DNA from: Sphingopyxis terrae subsp. terrae NBRC 15098
Lineage (GTDB): Bacteria; Pseudomonadota; Alphaproteobacteria; Sphingomonadales; Sphingomonadaceae
NCBI RefSeq assembly: GCF_001610975.1
Contig: NZ_CP013342.1
Span: forward strand, 3,171,001-3,235,000
Direction: 5' to 3'
DNA: 64,000 nt
Below, in pieces: positions 43,254-55,545 of this stretch. The translations under genes were made by a program, and so were the position numbers. The first letter of the stretch is position 1. Each line of letters begins with the position of its first letter. The notes beneath the pieces were generated by a model, which saw nothing but the letters and a program-made list of their open reading frames with translations, did not search any database and was not told the DNA's origin.

Positions 43254-44542
43254 TGCTCGCCGACAAGGACCGCATCTTTACCAATCTCTATGGCTATCAG
43301 CCGTGGAACCTGAAAGCCGCGGAGGCGCGCGGCGATTGGGACAAGACCAAGGATCTGATGACTCGCGGCCAGGACGCGATCATCGAGGAGATCAAGGCGT
43401 CTGGCCTGCGCGGCCGTGGCGGCGCGGGCTTCCCGACCGGCCTGAAATGGTCGTTCATGCCGAAGGAACCGCGCGCCGACCGCCCGAGCTTCCTCGTCAT
43501 CAACGCCGACGAATCCGAACCCGGCTCGTGCAAGGACCGTGAGATCATCCGCCACGATCCGCACAAGCTGATCGAGGGCGCGCTGATCGCGGGCTATGCG
43601 ATGCGTGCGCGCGCTGCGTACATCTACATTCGCGGCGAGTTCATCCGTGAGGCCGAGACACTCTTCGCGGCGGTGCAGGAGGCCTATGACGCCGGCCTGC
43701 TCGGCAAGAATGCGGCGAAGTCGGGCTATGATTTCGACGTCTTCGTCCATCGCGGCGCCGGCGCGTACATCTGCGGCGAAGAAACCGCGATGATCGAAAG
43801 CCTGGAAGGCAAGAAGGGCCAGCCGCGCCTGAAGCCTCCGTTTCCGGCGGGGGCGGGCCTCTACGGCTGCCCGACGACGGTCAACAATGTCGAAAGCATC
43901 GCGGTCGTCCCGACGATCCTGCGCCGCGGCGCGGCGTGGTTCTCCAGTTTCGGGCGCGAGAATAACAAGGGCACCAAGCTCTTCCAGATCTCGGGCCATG
44001 TCGAACGCCCGTGCGTCGTCGAGGAAGAGATGGGCATCCCGTTCCGCGACCTCATCGAAAAGCATTGCGGCGGCATAAGAGGCGGCTGGGACAATCTGCT
44101 CGCGGTGATCCCCGGCGGTTCATCGGTGCCGCTCGTCCCGGCGGCGCAGATCATGGACGCGCCGATGGATTTCGACGGCCTCAAGGAACTCGGCTCGGGC
44201 CTCGGCACCGCCGCCGCGATCGTGATGGACAAGTCGACCGACGTCGTTCAGGCGATCAGCCGTATCAGCTATTTCTACAAGCATGAAAGCTGCGGCCAGT
44301 GCACGCCGTGCCGCGAAGGCACCGGCTGGATGTGGCGCGTGATGGAGCGGCTGCGCACCGGCGACGCCGACATTAGCGAGATCGATACGTTATTCGACGT
44401 GACCAAGCAGGTCGAAGGCCACACCATCTGCGCGCTCGGCGATGCGGCGGCGTGGCCGATCCAGGGCCTGATCCGCCACTTCCGCCCCGAACTCGAACGC
44501 CGCATTCGCGAAAATGGCGGCGCGCTGGAGGGAGCCGAATAA
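43253..44542 (+). CDS. nuoF: NADH-quinone oxidoreductase subunit F
   Basis: 429 residues. The 51-kDa subunit binds NADH and FMN. Marks are [19 protein letters not shown], the FMN-site [19 protein letters not shown], and the N3 [4Fe-4S] ligands in [17 protein letters not shown] downstream Cys in [10 protein letters not shown] completes the set. Its stop overlaps nuoG (TAATG). Confidence 0.97.
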   Translation: MLADKDRIFTNLYGYQPWNLKAAEARGDWDKTKDLMTRGQDAIIEEIKASGLRGRGGAGFPTGLKWSFMPKEPRADRPSFLVINADESEPGSCKDREIIRHDPHKLIEGALIAGYAMRARAAYIYIRGEFIREAETLFAAVQEAYDAGLLGKNAAKSGYDFDVFVHRGAGAYICGEETAMIESLEGKKGQPRLKPPFPAGAGLYGCPTTVNNVESIAVVPTILRRGAAWFSSFGRENNKGTKLFQISGHVERPCVVEEEMGIPFRDLIEKHCGGIRGGWDNLLAVIPGGSSVPLVPAAQIMDAPMDFDGLKELGSGLGTAAAIVMDKSTDVVQAISRISYFYKHESCGQCTPCREGTGWMWRVMERLRTGDADISEIDTLFDVTKQVEGHTICALGDAAAWPIQGLIRHFRPELERRIRENGGALEGAE

Positions 44543-46554
44543 TGCCTAAAGTTACCGTAGATGGCGTAGAAATCGACGTGCCGCAGGGCGCCACCGTTCT
44601 GCAGGCGTGCGAGATGGCGGGGAAGGAAATTCCGCGCTTCTGCTACCATGAACGCCTGTCGATCGCCGGCAATTGCCGCATGTGCCTCGTCGAAGTGTCG
44701 CCCGGCCCGCCGAAGCCGCAGGCGTCGTGCGCGCTGCCGACCGCCGAAGGGCAGGTGATCAAGACCGACAGCCCGATGGTGAAAAAGGCGCGCGAAGGGG
44801 TGATGGAGTTTCTGCTCATCAACCACCCGCTCGACTGCCCGATCTGCGATCAGGGCGGCGAATGCGACCTGCAGGACCAGTCGGTCGCCTATGGCCGCGG
44901 TGCGTCGCGCTATGACGAGAACAAGCGCGCGGTGACCGAGAAATATATGGGGCCGATCGTCAAGACGGTGATGACGCGCTGCATCCAGTGCACGCGCTGC
45001 GTCCGCTTTGCCGAGGAAGTCGCCGGGGTCGAGGATATCGGCGCGATCTATCGCGGCGAGAATATGCAGATCACCAGCTATCTCGAGCGTGCCGTCGCGA
45101 GCGAGCTGTCCGGCAATGTCGTCGACCTCTGTCCGGTCGGCGCGCTGACCAGCAAGCCCTATGCGTTCGAGGCGCGTCCGTGGGAGCTGACCAAGACGCT
45201 GGGCATCGACATGATGGACGCGGTCGGCACCAATGTCCGTATCGACAGCCGCGGCCGCCAGGTGCTGCGCGTGCTGCCGCGCGTCAACGAGGATGTGAAC
45301 GAGGAATGGGCGAGCGACAAGACGCGCCACCATGTCGATGGCCTGATGCGCCGCCGCCTCGACCGCCCCTATGTGCGCAAGGATGGCAGGCTCGTCGAGG
45401 CGAGCTGGGCCGAAGCCTTTGCCGCGATCAAGGCGGTGAACGCCGGCAAGTCGGTCGCGGCGATCGCCGGCGACATGGCCGATTGCGAGACGATGTTCGC
45501 CGCGAAGGCACTGGTGAATGCGCTCGGCTCCGACCTGCTCGAAGGGCGCCAGACGGGCCTCGCCTATGACGTCACCAGCCTGTCGGCGGTTAATTTCAAT
45601 ACCACGATTGCGCAGGCCGAAAATGCCGACGTGATCCTGCTCGTCGGCACCAATCTGCGCTGGGAAGCGCCGCTCATCAACACGCGCGTCCGCAAGGCGG
45701 TGTGGAAGAAGGGCGCAAAGGTTTTCGGCATCGGGCCCGAAGTCGATCTCACCTACAAGACCGAATGGCTCGGCGACGATGCCTCGCTGGTCGCGAAACT
45801 GCCCAAGGCGGCGATGGATGCGCTCAAGGGCGCCGAGCGGCCGATGCTGGTATTCGGCGGCGGCGCGCTGTCGGTGCCGGGCGTCCATGGCGCCGCGCTG
45901 GCGCTCGCCAAGAGCGTCGATGCGGTCAAGGACGGCTGGAACGGCTTCAACGTCGTCCATTTCTCGGCCGCGCGCATGGGGGCCTTGATGCTAGGCTACG
46001 CACAGCCGGGCGGGATCAAGGACATCATCGCCGCCAAGCCCAAGCTGACCTTCTTCCTGGGCGCCGACGAGGTCGATTTCGCGGCCTTCGACAAGAGCTT
46101 CAAAGTCTATGTCGGCCATCATGGCGACAAGGGCGCGCATGCCGCCGACGTCATCCTGCCGGCCGCGGCCTGGACCGAAAAGGACTTCACGACGGTCAAC
46201 ACCGAAGGCCGCGTCCAGCGCAGCGAGAAAGCAGTGTTCGCGCCGGGTGACGCGCGCGAGGACTGGAGCATCTTCCGCGCGCTCGCCGATGCGCTCGGCG
46301 TCAGCGTCGGCTTCGACAGCTTCGACGAATGTCGCGCGGCGATGATCGCGGCGGTTCCGGCGCTGGGCGTCGAGGGTCTGGCAGATTACGGCTGGTCGGT
46401 GCCCAAGCTCGACGCGAAGCCCGAGGCGCGTGCGATCCCGTCGCCGATCAAGGATTTCTACCTCACCAACGCCATCTGCCGCGCATCGCCGACGATGGAG
46501 CGCTGCTCGGCCGAACTGCTGCATGGCGCGGATTATGCGGAGGCCGCGGAATGA
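44542..46554 (+). CDS. nuoG: NADH-quinone oxidoreductase subunit G
   Basis: 670 residues from [20 protein letters not shown]. The N-terminal ferredoxin-like domain has C ligands in [20 protein letters not shown]5 and N4 regions follow ([20 protein letters not shown], and [14 protein letters not shown]). The C-terminal molybdopterin-like domain is degenerate, as expected for complex I. The start overlaps the nuoF stop (TAATG); the longer frame beginning at 44452 is internal to nuoF. Confidence 0.96.
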   Translation: MPKVTVDGVEIDVPQGATVLQACEMAGKEIPRFCYHERLSIAGNCRMCLVEVSPGPPKPQASCALPTAEGQVIKTDSPMVKKAREGVMEFLLINHPLDCPICDQGGECDLQDQSVAYGRGASRYDENKRAVTEKYMGPIVKTVMTRCIQCTRCVRFAEEVAGVEDIGAIYRGENMQITSYLERAVASELSGNVVDLCPVGALTSKPYAFEARPWELTKTLGIDMMDAVGTNVRIDSRGRQVLRVLPRVNEDVNEEWASDKTRHHVDGLMRRRLDRPYVRKDGRLVEASWAEAFAAIKAVNAGKSVAAIAGDMADCETMFAAKALVNALGSDLLEGRQTGLAYDVTSLSAVNFNTTIAQAENADVILLVGTNLRWEAPLINTRVRKAVWKKGAKVFGIGPEVDLTYKTEWLGDDASLVAKLPKAAMDALKGAERPMLVFGGGALSVPGVHGAALALAKSVDAVKDGWNGFNVVHFSAARMGALMLGYAQPGGIKDIIAAKPKLTFFLGADEVDFAAFDKSFKVYVGHHGDKGAHAADVILPAAAWTEKDFTTVNTEGRVQRSEKAVFAPGDAREDWSIFRALADALGVSVGFDSFDECRAAMIAAVPALGVEGLADYGWSVPKLDAKPEARAIPSPIKDFYLTNAICRASPTMERCSAELLHGADYAEAAE

Positions 46555-47594
46555 CCGAGTTTTTCCAAAGCCTGGGCATGTCCTATGAATGGGCGTGGGG
46601 CATCGCCACGATCTGCGGTATTCTGCTCATCGCGCTGCCGTTGATGCTCGCGGTGGCTATGATCATCTATGCCGACCGCAAGATCTGGGCCGCGATCGCG
46701 CTGCGCCGCGGTCCCAACGTCGTCGGTCCCTTCGGACTGTTGCAGAGCTTCGCCGACGGCCTGAAAGTTTTCCTGCAGGAAACGATCATCCCGTCGAGCG
46801 CGAACCGCGGCCTGTTCCTGATCGCGCCGATCATCACCTTCACCGTGGCGTTGATGGCGTGGGCGGTTATCCCGTTCAATTCGGGCGCGGTGCTCGCCGA
46901 CATCAATGTCGGGCTGCTCTACATCCTCGCGATTTCGTCGCTCGGCGTTTACGGCGTCATCCTGTCGGGCTGGTCGTCGAACTCGAAATATCCCTTCTTT
47001 TCCGCGCTGCGCGCCTCGGCGCAGATGATCTCCTATGAAGTGTCGATCGGCTTCATCCTGATCGGCGTCGTCCTGTGGGCCGACAGCTTCAACCTCAATG
47101 AGATCGTCAAGGCGCAGCAGGGGCACGGGCTGGGCTTCGTCAACGCCTTCGGCTTCAACTTGCTGCTCTTCCCGCTCGCGGTGATGTTCTTGATCTCCGC
47201 GCTCGCCGAAACCGCGCGCGCGCCGTTCGACCTGACCGAAGCGGAAAGCGAACTCGTCGCGGGCTATCAGACCGAATATTCGTCGATGAGCTTCGCGCTC
47301 TTCTGGCTCGGCGAATATGCGAACGTCCTGCTGATGTGCACGCTCAACGCGGTGCTCTTCTGGGGCGGCTGGCTGCCGCCGGTCGACTGGGCGCCGCTCT
47401 ATGCCGTCCCCGGCATCATCTGGCTGTTCGCGAAAATCCTGTTCTTCTTCTTCGTCTTCAGCTGGGTGAAGGCGACCGTCCCGCGCTACCGCTATGACCA
47501 GCTGATGCGGCTGGGCTGGAAAATCTTCCTGCCGATTTCGCTGATCTGGGTGTTCCTGATCTCCGGCTATCTGATGCTGACGAGGTATTCATGA
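46551..47594 (+). CDS. nuoH: NADH-quinone oxidoreductase subunit H
   Basis: 347 residues with about eight transmembrane segments. Signature regions are [36 protein letters not shown] and [20 protein letters not shown], the last lining the quinone chamber. The start at 46551 overlaps the nuoG stop by 4 bases. Confidence 0.97.
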   Translation: MTEFFQSLGMSYEWAWGIATICGILLIALPLMLAVAMIIYADRKIWAAIALRRGPNVVGPFGLLQSFADGLKVFLQETIIPSSANRGLFLIAPIITFTVALMAWAVIPFNSGAVLADINVGLLYILAISSLGVYGVILSGWSSNSKYPFFSALRASAQMISYEVSIGFILIGVVLWADSFNLNEIVKAQQGHGLGFVNAFGFNLLLFPLAVMFLISALAETARAPFDLTEAESELVAGYQTEYSSMSFALFWLGEYANVLLMCTLNAVLFWGGWLPPVDWAPLYAVPGIIWLFAKILFFFFVFSWVKATVPRYRYDQLMRLGWKIFLPISLIWVFLISGYLMLTRYS

Positions 47595-48079
47595 GTTACG
47601 TTGCCCATCTCGTCAAAAGCTTCACCTTGTGGGAATTCGTGAAGGCGCACGCCCTCACGCTGAAATATTTCTTCAAGCCGAAGGCGACGATCAACTATCC
47701 GTTTGAGAAGAACCCGCTCAGCCCGCGTTTCCGCGGCGAGCATGCGCTGCGCCGTTATCCGAACGGCGAGGAACGCTGCATCGCGTGCAAGCTGTGCGAG
47801 GCGATCTGTCCGGCGCAGGCGATCACGATCGAGGCCGTGCCGCGCGACGACGGTTCGCGCCGCACGACGCGCTACGACATCGACATGACCAAGTGCATCT
47901 ATTGCGGCTTCTGTCAGGAAGCCTGCCCGGTTGATGCCATCGTCGAGGGGCCGAACTTCGAATTCGCGACCGAAACGCGCGAGGAACTGCTCTATGACAA
48001 GGCCAAGCTGCTCGCCAATGGCGACAAATGGGAACGCGCGATTGCGGCCAATCTTGCCGCCGACGCGCCCTATCGGTAA
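47591..48079 (+). CDS. nuoI: NADH-quinone oxidoreductase subunit I
   Basis: 162 residues. Two ferredoxin-type [4Fe-4S] motifs (N6a, N6b): [16 protein letters not shown] and [16 protein letters not shown]. An N-terminal helix ([20 protein letters not shown]) anchors it to the membrane arm. It overlaps nuoH by 4 bases. Confidence 0.97.
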   Translation: MSYVAHLVKSFTLWEFVKAHALTLKYFFKPKATINYPFEKNPLSPRFRGEHALRRYPNGEERCIACKLCEAICPAQAITIEAVPRDDGSRRTTRYDIDMTKCIYCGFCQEACPVDAIVEGPNFEFATETREELLYDKAKLLANGDKWERAIAANLAADAPYR

Positions 48080-48091
48080 GGGCGCGCGGAC

Positions 48092-48703
48092 ATGATTCAA
48101 CTGATCGCCTTTTACCTGTTCGCGACCATCGTGATCGCGTCGGCCGCGATGGTGATTTTCGCTCGCAATCCCGTGCATAGCGTGATGTGGCTGATCCTCG
48201 CCTTCTTCAACGCGGCGGGGCTGATGCTGCTCGCGGGCGCCGAATTCATCGCGATGCTGCTCGTCATCGTCTATGTCGGCGCGGTCGCGGTGCTGTTCCT
48301 GTTCGTCGTGATGATGCTCGACATCGATTTCGCCGAATTGCGCGCCGGTTTCGTGCGCTATCTCCCGCTGGGCGCGCTCGTCGCGATCATCCTTGCCGCC
48401 GAACTGGTGTTCGCGGTCGGCGCCTGGAGCGCCGGGGGGATCGATCTTGCGGCGCGCGCCGCGCCCGTGGTCAGCGACAAGAGCAATATCCAGCAGATCG
48501 GCGAACTGCTCTACACGCGCTACATCTTCCTGTTCGAGGCGGCGGGCATCGTCCTCCTCGTCGCGATGATCGGTGCGATCGTGCTCACCCACCGCCAGCG
48601 CGGCGGCGTGCGTGGACAGAATATCAGCCAGCAGGTGCGCCGCCGTCCCGAAGATGCGACGCGCCTCGTCGATCCGGGCGTCGGGCAGGGGATGGAACTG
48701 TGA
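48092..48703 (+). CDS. nuoJ: NADH-quinone oxidoreductase subunit J
   Basis: 203 residues with five hydrophobic segments. Family mark [21 protein letters not shown] with the conserved Tyr-Val-Gly pi-bulge helix, then the C-terminal [20 protein letters not shown]. The hydrophilic tail ends GVGQGMEL. The stop overlaps the nuoK GTG (GTGA). Confidence 0.95.
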   Translation: MIQLIAFYLFATIVIASAAMVIFARNPVHSVMWLILAFFNAAGLMLLAGAEFIAMLLVIVYVGAVAVLFLFVVMMLDIDFAELRAGFVRYLPLGALVAIILAAELVFAVGAWSAGGIDLAARAAPVVSDKSNIQQIGELLYTRYIFLFEAAGIVLLVAMIGAIVLTHRQRGGVRGQNISQQVRRRPEDATRLVDPGVGQGMEL

Positions 48704-49005
48704 TTTCGGTCGGCCATTATCTCGCCGTTTCGGCGGTGCTGTTCACGCTCGGCGTGCTCGGTATCTTTATCAACCGCAAGAATATCATCGTCATCCTGAT
48801 GGCGATCGAGCTCATTCTGCTTGCCGTGAATATCAACCTCGTGGCGTTCAGCGCCGCGCTGGGTGATCTGGTGGGCCAGGTCTTTTCGATGTTCGTGCTG
48901 ACCGTTGCCGCGGGCGAAGCCGCGATCGGTCTCGCTATCCTTGTCATTTATTTCCGCGGCCGCGGCACCATCGCCGTCGACGATGCCAACCGGATGAAGG
49001 GGTAA
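48700..49005 (+). CDS. nuoK: NADH-quinone oxidoreductase subunit K
   Basis: 101 residues from a GTG ([20 protein letters not shown]). Three TM segments and the conserved glutamates in [19 protein letters not shown] and [13 protein letters not shown]. The start GTGA overlaps the nuoJ stop by 4 bases. No ATG gives the full N-terminus. Confidence 0.95.
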   Translation: MISVGHYLAVSAVLFTLGVLGIFINRKNIIVILMAIELILLAVNINLVAFSAALGDLVGQVFSMFVLTVAAGEAAIGLAILVIYFRGRGTIAVDDANRMKG

Positions 49006-49009
49006 GCCG

Positions 49010-51043
49010 GTGATTCAGGCGATCGTTTTCCTGCCGCTGCTCGCGGCGCTTGTCGCAGGTCTGGGCCAGCGCACCATCGGCACCACCGCAGCAAAGCTCG
49101 TGACCACCGGTGCGCTGTTCGCAAGCTGCGCGCTGAGCTGGTCGATTTTCCTGTCCTTCGTCGCGGGAACGGGCGAAGCGGGTGTCACGCCGGTGCTGCA
49201 CTGGGTTTCGTCGGGCGCGCTCCAGTTCAACTGGGAATTGCGCGTCGACACGCTGACCGCGGTGATGCTGGTCGTCATCACGACCGTTTCGGCGCTCGTC
49301 CACCTCTATAGCTGGGGCTATATGAGCGAGGACCCGGATCAGCCGCGTTTCTTCGCCTATCTGTCGCTCTTCACCTTCGCGATGCTGATGCTCGTGACCG
49401 CGAACAATCTCGTCCAGATGTTCTTCGGCTGGGAAGGCGTTGGTTTGGCGTCCTATCTGCTGATCGGTTTCTGGTACAAGAAGCCGAGCGCCAATGCTGC
49501 AGCGATCAAGGCGTTCGTCGTCAATCGCGTCGGCGACCTCGGCTTCATGCTCGGCATCTTCGGCACCTTCCTGGTGTTCGGCACCGTCTCGATCCCCGAG
49601 ATTCTGGCCGCCGCGCCGGGCATGGCCGGATCGACGATCGGCTTCCTCGGCCACCGCTTCGACACGATGACCGTGCTCTGCCTGCTGCTGTTCATCGGCG
49701 CGATGGGCAAGTCGGCACAGCTTGGCTTGCACACCTGGCTTCCCGACGCGATGGAAGGTCCGACCCCCGTGTCGGCGCTGATCCACGCCGCAACGATGGT
49801 CACCGCGGGCGTGTTCATGGTCTGCCGCCTGTCGCCGATGTTCGAAGCCGCGCCGGTCGCGGCGGGCGTCGTTACCTTCGTCGGCGCCGCCACCTGCTTC
49901 TTCGCCGCGACCGTCGGCACGACCCAGTGGGACATCAAGCGCGTCATCGCCTATTCGACCTGTTCGCAGCTCGGCTACATGTTCTTTGCGGCGGGCGTCG
50001 GCGCTTATGGCGCGGCGATGTTCCACCTGTTCACGCACGCCTTCTTCAAGGCGCTGCTTTTCCTGGGCGCGGGGTCGGTCATCCATGCGATGCACCACGA
50101 ACAGGACATGCGCTATTATGGCGGCCTTCGGAAGCATATCCCGCTGACCTATTGGGCGATGTTGATGGGGACGCTGGCAATCACCGGCGTCGGCATTGCG
50201 GGCGTGGCGGGTTTCGCCGGTTTCTATTCGAAGGACGGGATCCTCGAGGCAGCGTTCGCTGCTGGCGGTGGCGGCCAGATCGCCTTCTGGGTCGGTATTT
50301 TCGCCGCGTTGCTGACGAGCTTCTACTCATGGCGTCTCGTCTTCCTGACCTTCTATGGCAAGCCGCGGTGGGAGCAGAGCGAGCATATCCAGCATGCGGT
50401 GCACGACGATCATGGCCACGGCCATGACGATCACGCCCATGCGCCTCACCAAGACGCGCACGGCGATGGCACGGCGGGCTATCATCCGCACGAAAGCCCG
50501 ATCAACATGCTGATCCCGCTGGGCGTGCTGTCGCTCGGCGCGGTGTTTGCGGGGATGCTCTTCAACCACCAGTTCATCTACCCGGAAGAGGGCGCGGCTT
50601 TCTGGAAGGGCAGCTTGGCGTTCAACGAACATTTGATGCACGCGGCGCACGAAGTGCCGCTGTGGGTCAAGTGGATGCCGTTCACGGTGATGGCGATCGG
50701 CCTGTTCCTTGCCTGGAACAGCTATATTCGCAACACGACGCTGCCTGCGCGGTTCGTGGCGCAGTTCTCGCTGCTGCACAAATTCCTGTTCCACAAATGG
50801 TATTTCGACGAGCTCTACAACTTCCTCTTCGTCAAGCCGGCGTTCGCGATCGGCCGCTTCTTCTGGAAGCGCGGGGATGAAGGCACCATCGACCGTTTCG
50901 GTCCCAATGGTGTGGCGGCACTCATCCAGGGGGGCACCCGGCTCGCGGTCCGGCTGCAATCGGGTTATGTTTATGGATATGCGTTCGTGATGCTGCTCGG
51001 TCTTGTCGGCCTCGCCAGCTGGGCCATGGTGAAGTTCCAGTGA
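49010..51043 (+). CDS. nuoL: NADH-quinone oxidoreductase subunit L
   Basis: 677 residues from a GTG ([20 protein letters not shown]). A proton-pumping antiporter-like subunit, with [72 protein letters not shown] and the C-terminal lateral helix. A His/Asp-rich stretch ([20 protein letters not shown]) occupies about residues 464-483 in a loop. It starts 4 bases after nuoK and overlaps nuoM (GTGA). Confidence 0.96.
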   Translation: MIQAIVFLPLLAALVAGLGQRTIGTTAAKLVTTGALFASCALSWSIFLSFVAGTGEAGVTPVLHWVSSGALQFNWELRVDTLTAVMLVVITTVSALVHLYSWGYMSEDPDQPRFFAYLSLFTFAMLMLVTANNLVQMFFGWEGVGLASYLLIGFWYKKPSANAAAIKAFVVNRVGDLGFMLGIFGTFLVFGTVSIPEILAAAPGMAGSTIGFLGHRFDTMTVLCLLLFIGAMGKSAQLGLHTWLPDAMEGPTPVSALIHAATMVTAGVFMVCRLSPMFEAAPVAAGVVTFVGAATCFFAATVGTTQWDIKRVIAYSTCSQLGYMFFAAGVGAYGAAMFHLFTHAFFKALLFLGAGSVIHAMHHEQDMRYYGGLRKHIPLTYWAMLMGTLAITGVGIAGVAGFAGFYSKDGILEAAFAAGGGGQIAFWVGIFAALLTSFYSWRLVFLTFYGKPRWEQSEHIQHAVHDDHGHGHDDHAHAPHQDAHGDGTAGYHPHESPINMLIPLGVLSLGAVFAGMLFNHQFIYPEEGAAFWKGSLAFNEHLMHAAHEVPLWVKWMPFTVMAIGLFLAWNSYIRNTTLPARFVAQFSLLHKFLFHKWYFDELYNFLFVKPAFAIGRFFWKRGDEGTIDRFGPNGVAALIQGGTRLAVRLQSGYVYGYAFVMLLGLVGLASWAMVKFQ

Positions 51044-52605
51044 GCGGTCTTCCGATCCTTTCGCTGATGCTGGCGGTCCCTGCGGTCGCCGCCATCGCCT
51101 GTGTCTTCGCCGACGATCGCAACGCGCGCCTGATCGCGCTCGCGGCGACGCTGATCGACTTCGCGCTCGGCGTCATGCTGTGGGCGAATTTCGATATCGG
51201 CGGCGCGCAGTGGCAGTTTCAGGAGATGCATCGCGGCATCTTCGGCCCGTTCAACTATGCGCTCGGCATTGACGGCATCGCGCTGGTGCTGATCATGCTC
51301 AGCGTCTTCCTGATGCCGTTGTGCATCCTGGCGAGCTGGCAATCCGTGACGAAGCGCGTCGGCCTCTACATGGCGATGTTCCTCGTCATGGAAGTGGTGA
51401 TGATCGGCGTCTTTGCGGCGCAGGATCTGCTGCTCTTCTATATCTTCTTCGAAGCCGGCCTGATCCCGATGTATTTCATCATCGGCATCTGGGGCGGCGC
51501 GAACCGCATCTATGCGGCGTTCAAATTCTTCCTCTACACGCTGCTCGGCTCGGTGCTGATGCTGATTGCGATGATCGCGATGATCCGTGAAGCGGGGACC
51601 ACCGACATCCCGACGCTGCTCGTCTATAATTTCCCGCCGGAAATGCAGACGTGGCTGTGGCTCGCCTTTTTCGCCAGCCTCGCGGTGAAGATGCCGATGT
51701 GGCCGGTCCATACCTGGCTTCCCGACGCGCACGTCCAGGCGCCGACGGCGGGTTCGATGATCCTGGCGGGCGTGCTGCTCAAGATGGGCAGCTATGGGTT
51801 CATCCGGTTCATGATGCCGATGTTCCCCGATGCCTCGGCGCAGCTGATGTGGATCGTCTTTGCGCTGTCAATGATCGCGGTGGTCTACACCAGCCTCGTC
51901 GCGCTGGTGCAGAGCGACATGAAGAAGCTGATCGCCTATTCGTCGGTCGCCCACATGGCGATCGTGACCGCGGGCCTCTTCGCCTTCAACCAGCAGGGCA
52001 TCGAAGGCGCGATGATCATCATGCTCAGCCATGGGGTCGTTTCGGCCGCGCTCTTCTTCTGCGTCGGCGTGATCTATGACCGGCTGCACACGCGCGAGAT
52101 CGACCGCTACGGCGGCCTCGCGGTGAACATGCCGGCCTATGCGCTGTTCTTCATGCTCTTCACCATGGCGTCGATCGGCCTTCCGGGGACCAGCGGCTTC
52201 GTCGGCGAATTCCTGAGCCTCGCCGGTATCTACGAAGCGTCGAGCTGGGTCGCGCTGGTTTGCACGACCGGGATCATCCTGGGCGCCGCCTATATGCTTT
52301 ACCTCTATCGCCGCATCGTGTTCGGCGAACTGACCAAGGACGATGTGAAGGCCATGCCCGACATCAATCCCCGCGAATGGGCGATTTTCGTGCCGCTGGC
52401 CGCGGTGGCGCTGTGGATGGGCGTCTATCCCGAAAGCTTCCTCGCCCCGATCCGCGGCGACGTGACCACGGTGGTCGCGCGCCTTGCGCCCGCCAAGCCC
52501 GCCGGCGATGCCCACGTCACCGCCGGCAAGCCCAAGGCGGCGCACGACGCGCATGGAGAGGCCGCCGCCGCCGGCGAAGCGCATCATGCGGGAGGCGTCC
52601 AATGA
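51040..52605 (+). CDS. nuoM: NADH-quinone oxidoreductase subunit M
   Basis: 521 residues from a GTG ([20 protein letters not shown]). Antiporter-like subunit with [33 protein letters not shown] and [13 protein letters not shown]. The C-terminal 35 residues ([20 protein letters not shown] ...) are an Ala/His-rich hydrophilic tail not present in most NuoM proteins. It overlaps nuoL and nuoN by 4 bases each. Confidence 0.96.
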   Translation: MSGLPILSLMLAVPAVAAIACVFADDRNARLIALAATLIDFALGVMLWANFDIGGAQWQFQEMHRGIFGPFNYALGIDGIALVLIMLSVFLMPLCILASWQSVTKRVGLYMAMFLVMEVVMIGVFAAQDLLLFYIFFEAGLIPMYFIIGIWGGANRIYAAFKFFLYTLLGSVLMLIAMIAMIREAGTTDIPTLLVYNFPPEMQTWLWLAFFASLAVKMPMWPVHTWLPDAHVQAPTAGSMILAGVLLKMGSYGFIRFMMPMFPDASAQLMWIVFALSMIAVVYTSLVALVQSDMKKLIAYSSVAHMAIVTAGLFAFNQQGIEGAMIIMLSHGVVSAALFFCVGVIYDRLHTREIDRYGGLAVNMPAYALFFMLFTMASIGLPGTSGFVGEFLSLAGIYEASSWVALVCTTGIILGAAYMLYLYRRIVFGELTKDDVKAMPDINPREWAIFVPLAAVALWMGVYPESFLAPIRGDVTTVVARLAPAKPAGDAHVTAGKPKAAHDAHGEAAAAGEAHHAGGVQ

Positions 52606-54032
52606 CCGCCGATCTCGCCCTCATCTGGCCCGAACTGATCCTGACGATCGGCGGGCTCGTTACGCTGCTGCTCGGCACCTTTGGTGGTGACCGTCAGGTT
52701 GGCCTTTATCAGCTCGCGGCGCTCATCACGCTCGCTGCCGCGGCGGCGGCGGTCGTCGCGATGTTCGGGACGCAGGCTTCGGTCTTTTCGAATACGCTGG
52801 AAGTCGACGCCTTCGGCGGCTTTGCCAAGCTGCTCATCTATGCCGCAAGCTTCATCTGCATCCTGATCGCGCCGCCCTTCTTCAAGGACGCGATGCGCGC
52901 CGAATATCCGGTGCTGATCCTGTTCGCGGCGCTCGGCATGGGTATCATGGCGTCGGCGCGCGACCTGATGACGCTCTACGTCGGGCTCGAGCTCAACAGC
53001 CTTGCCGCCTATGTGCTTGCCAGCTTCATGCGGTCGGACGACCGGTCGAGCGAGGCGGGGCTCAAATATTTCGTCCTTGGCGCGCTGGCTTCGGGGATGC
53101 TGCTTTACGGCATTTCGCTGCTCTACGGCTTTTCGGGAACGACGCAGTTCGCCGGCATCGCGCAGGCGATGGGCGGCGGCATGAACAACGGTCTGCTGTT
53201 CGGCCTCGTCTTCGTGATCGCCGGTCTGGCGTTCAAGATCAGCGCGGTGCCCTTCCACATGTGGACGCCCGACGTCTATGAAGGCGCGCCGACCCCGGTG
53301 ACGACCTTCTTCGCCAGCGCCCCGAAGGTCGCGGCGATGGCGCTCATGACGCGCGTCGTCATCGAAGCCATGGGTCCGGCGACCGCGGCGTGGCAGCAGA
53401 TCATGATCTTCCTCGCGCTCGCGTCGATCATCCTCGGCGCTGTCGGGGCGATCGGGCAGAAGAATATCAAGCGCCTGCTTGCCTATTCGTCGATCAACAA
53501 TGTCGGCTTCATGCTCGTCGGCCTGGCCGCCGGCACCCAGCAGGGCGTCGAGTCGGTGCTGACCTATCTGCTCGTCTATGTCGTGACGACGATCGGCAGC
53601 TTCCTCGTCGTGCTCCAGCTGCGCGATACCGACGGCAATCCGATCGAAAGCATCCCGGCGCTCGCAGGCTTTTCGCAGCGCCGCCCGGGGCTTGCCGCGG
53701 CGATGGCGGTGTTCCTGTTCAGCCTCGCCGGCATTCCGCCGCTCTTTGGCTTCTGGCCGAAATATCTGGTGTTCCAGGCCGCGGTCGATGCCAATCTGCT
53801 GCCGTTGGCGATTGCCGGGATCGTCGCGTCGGTGATCGGGGCCTTCTATTACATCGCGGTCATCAAGACGATGTACTTCGACGACAAGTCGGAGGTTGAA
53901 TTCGGTACCGGCGGCGTCGTGGTCGAGGATGCGGTCATTACCGCCAGCGCCCTGTGGCTGTCGGTCGTCGGCTATTTCTTCATTCCGGTGCTGGCGGTCG
54001 TCTCCGCCACCGCGGCTGCGGTGCTGTTCTGA
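52602..54032 (+). CDS. nuoN: NADH-quinone oxidoreductase subunit N
   Basis: 476 residues ([20 protein letters not shown]). Antiporter-like subunit with [60 protein letters not shown] and [15 protein letters not shown]. The start overlaps nuoM by 4 bases (ATGA). It is the last nuo gene; birA follows without a gap. Confidence 0.97.
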   Translation: MTADLALIWPELILTIGGLVTLLLGTFGGDRQVGLYQLAALITLAAAAAAVVAMFGTQASVFSNTLEVDAFGGFAKLLIYAASFICILIAPPFFKDAMRAEYPVLILFAALGMGIMASARDLMTLYVGLELNSLAAYVLASFMRSDDRSSEAGLKYFVLGALASGMLLYGISLLYGFSGTTQFAGIAQAMGGGMNNGLLFGLVFVIAGLAFKISAVPFHMWTPDVYEGAPTPVTTFFASAPKVAAMALMTRVVIEAMGPATAAWQQIMIFLALASIILGAVGAIGQKNIKRLLAYSSINNVGFMLVGLAAGTQQGVESVLTYLLVYVVTTIGSFLVVLQLRDTDGNPIESIPALAGFSQRRPGLAAAMAVFLFSLAGIPPLFGFWPKYLVFQAAVDANLLPLAIAGIVASVIGAFYYIAVIKTMYFDDKSEVEFGTGGVVVEDAVITASALWLSVVGYFFIPVLAVVSATAAAVLF

Positions 54033-54757
54033 TCCCGCCGATCGAGCGGGTCGCGCAGACAGGTTCGACCAACGCCGACCTGCTGGCGCGGCTGGCGGCG
54101 GGCGAGCATGTCGGCGAGGGGCATTGGCTCGTCGCCGACCGCCAGACCGCCGGACGCGGGCGGCTGGGCCGCGCATGGGGCGATGGCCTCGGCAATTTCA
54201 TGGGATCGACGGTGGTGCAGTTGCGCGCCGGCGACCCGCTCGCCGCGACGCTGGCGCTGGTCGCCGGGGTCGCGCTGGCGAAGACGATCCGCGCGCTCGC
54301 GCCGGCGATCGACTTCCAGCTCAAATGGCCGAATGATGTCCTGGCCGACGGTGCCAAATGCTCGGGCATCCTGCTCGAACGCAGCGGCGACAGCGTAGTG
54401 ATCGGGATTGGCGTCAATCTGGTTTCCGCGCCCGATCTGCCCGACCGTGCCACCGCATCGCTCGCCGAAAAGGGCGCGGCGATCGACCGCGACCGCTTTG
54501 CCGATGCGCTGGCGGTCGCCATGGCCGATGCGCTCTGGACCTGGCGCCAGGAAGGCGTCGAAAGCATCGTGCGCGCCTGGTTGCCGCTGGGGCATCCCGT
54601 GAGCACGCCGCTACATGTGTCCGAACAGGTACTCGACGGATATTTCGACGGCCTCGCGCCCGACGGAGCGCTGCGCTTGCGCGGCGCCGACGGGGAGGTC
54701 ATGCTGGTGCATGCGGGTGACGTCGAATTGCGGCGACCCGTAGAGGAGGGGACATAA
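54029..54757 (+). CDS. birA: Biotin--[acetyl-CoA-carboxylase] ligase
   Basis: 242 residues. It attaches biotin to the carboxyl carrier protein. Motifs are [24 protein letters not shown] (biotinyl-AMP loop) and [20 protein letters not shown]. There is no N-terminal helix-turn-helix, so it is a non-regulatory class I enzyme. The start is unusual: the only start giving the natural N-terminus ([14 protein letters not shown]) is a CTG at 54029, overlapping the nuoN stop as CTGA, like the ATGA and GTGA overlaps elsewhere in this operon. An ATG at 53954 would lie well inside nuoN. Confidence 0.9.
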   Translation: MIPPIERVAQTGSTNADLLARLAAGEHVGEGHWLVADRQTAGRGRLGRAWGDGLGNFMGSTVVQLRAGDPLAATLALVAGVALAKTIRALAPAIDFQLKWPNDVLADGAKCSGILLERSGDSVVIGIGVNLVSAPDLPDRATASLAEKGAAIDRDRFADALAVAMADALWTWRQEGVESIVRAWLPLGHPVSTPLHVSEQVLDGYFDGLAPDGALRLRGADGEVMLVHAGDVELRRPVEEGT

Positions 54758-54759
54758 CC

Positions 54760-55545
54760 GTGCTGCTCGCGATCGATGTCGGCAACACCAACGCGAAATT
54801 CGCTGTTTTCCGCGACTCGATGGCGGTCGCGCGCTGGCGCATCGCGACCGACGACCGGCGCACCGCCGACGAATATATGGTGTGGCTCGATCAATTGCTG
54901 CGGCTCGAAGGGCTCGACCGCGCTGAAATCGACGCCGTGATTATCTCGACCGTCGTGCCGCGTGCGCTCCACAATCTGCAACTTCTCGCCGACAAATATT
55001 TCGGTGTCGAGGCACTCGTCGCCGGGCGCGAACCGGTAAGCTGGGGCATCGCGCTCAAGGTCGACGAGCCGCAGGCGGTGGGCGCCGACCGCGCCTGCAA
55101 CGCCATTTCGGCGCAAGCGATCGAGCCGGGCAGGGACAAGCTGGTCATCAGCTTCGGCACTGCGACGACCTTCGATCATATCGGGCCCGACGGTGCCTAT
55201 CTCGGCGGCATCATCGCGCCCGGGGTCAATCTGTCGCTCGAAGCGCTCGTCAATGCCGCTGCCAAGCTGCCACGCATCGCGATCGAGGCACCGGCGTCGA
55301 ACAGCGTCATCGGCCGCACCACCGAAAGCCAGATGCTGATCGGCGTCTATTGGGGCTATGTCGGGATGATCGAGGGGCTTATGCACCGCATGAAGGCGGA
55401 AATCGGCAAGCCTGTCACCGTCATCGCGACGGGCGGGCTCGCGATATTGTTTCAGGAACAGGCGCATCTGTTCGACCGGGTCGAACCCGATCTGACGCTC
55501 AACGGGTTGATGCACCTCTATAATCAGAGAGGCATTTCGGCATGA
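54760..55545 (+). CDS. coaX: Type III pantothenate kinase
   Basis: 261 residues from a GTG ([20 protein letters not shown]). The phosphate-binding loop is DVGNTN; later marks are [31 protein letters not shown] and ATGGLAILF. It makes 4'-phosphopantothenate in CoA synthesis, needs a monovalent cation and is not inhibited by CoA. It starts 2 bases after birA and its stop overlaps RNase J (ATGA). Confidence 0.94.
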   Translation: MLLAIDVGNTNAKFAVFRDSMAVARWRIATDDRRTADEYMVWLDQLLRLEGLDRAEIDAVIISTVVPRALHNLQLLADKYFGVEALVAGREPVSWGIALKVDEPQAVGADRACNAISAQAIEPGRDKLVISFGTATTFDHIGPDGAYLGGIIAPGVNLSLEALVNAAAKLPRIAIEAPASNSVIGRTTESQMLIGVYWGYVGMIEGLMHRMKAEIGKPVTVIATGGLAILFQEQAHLFDRVEPDLTLNGLMHLYNQRGISA

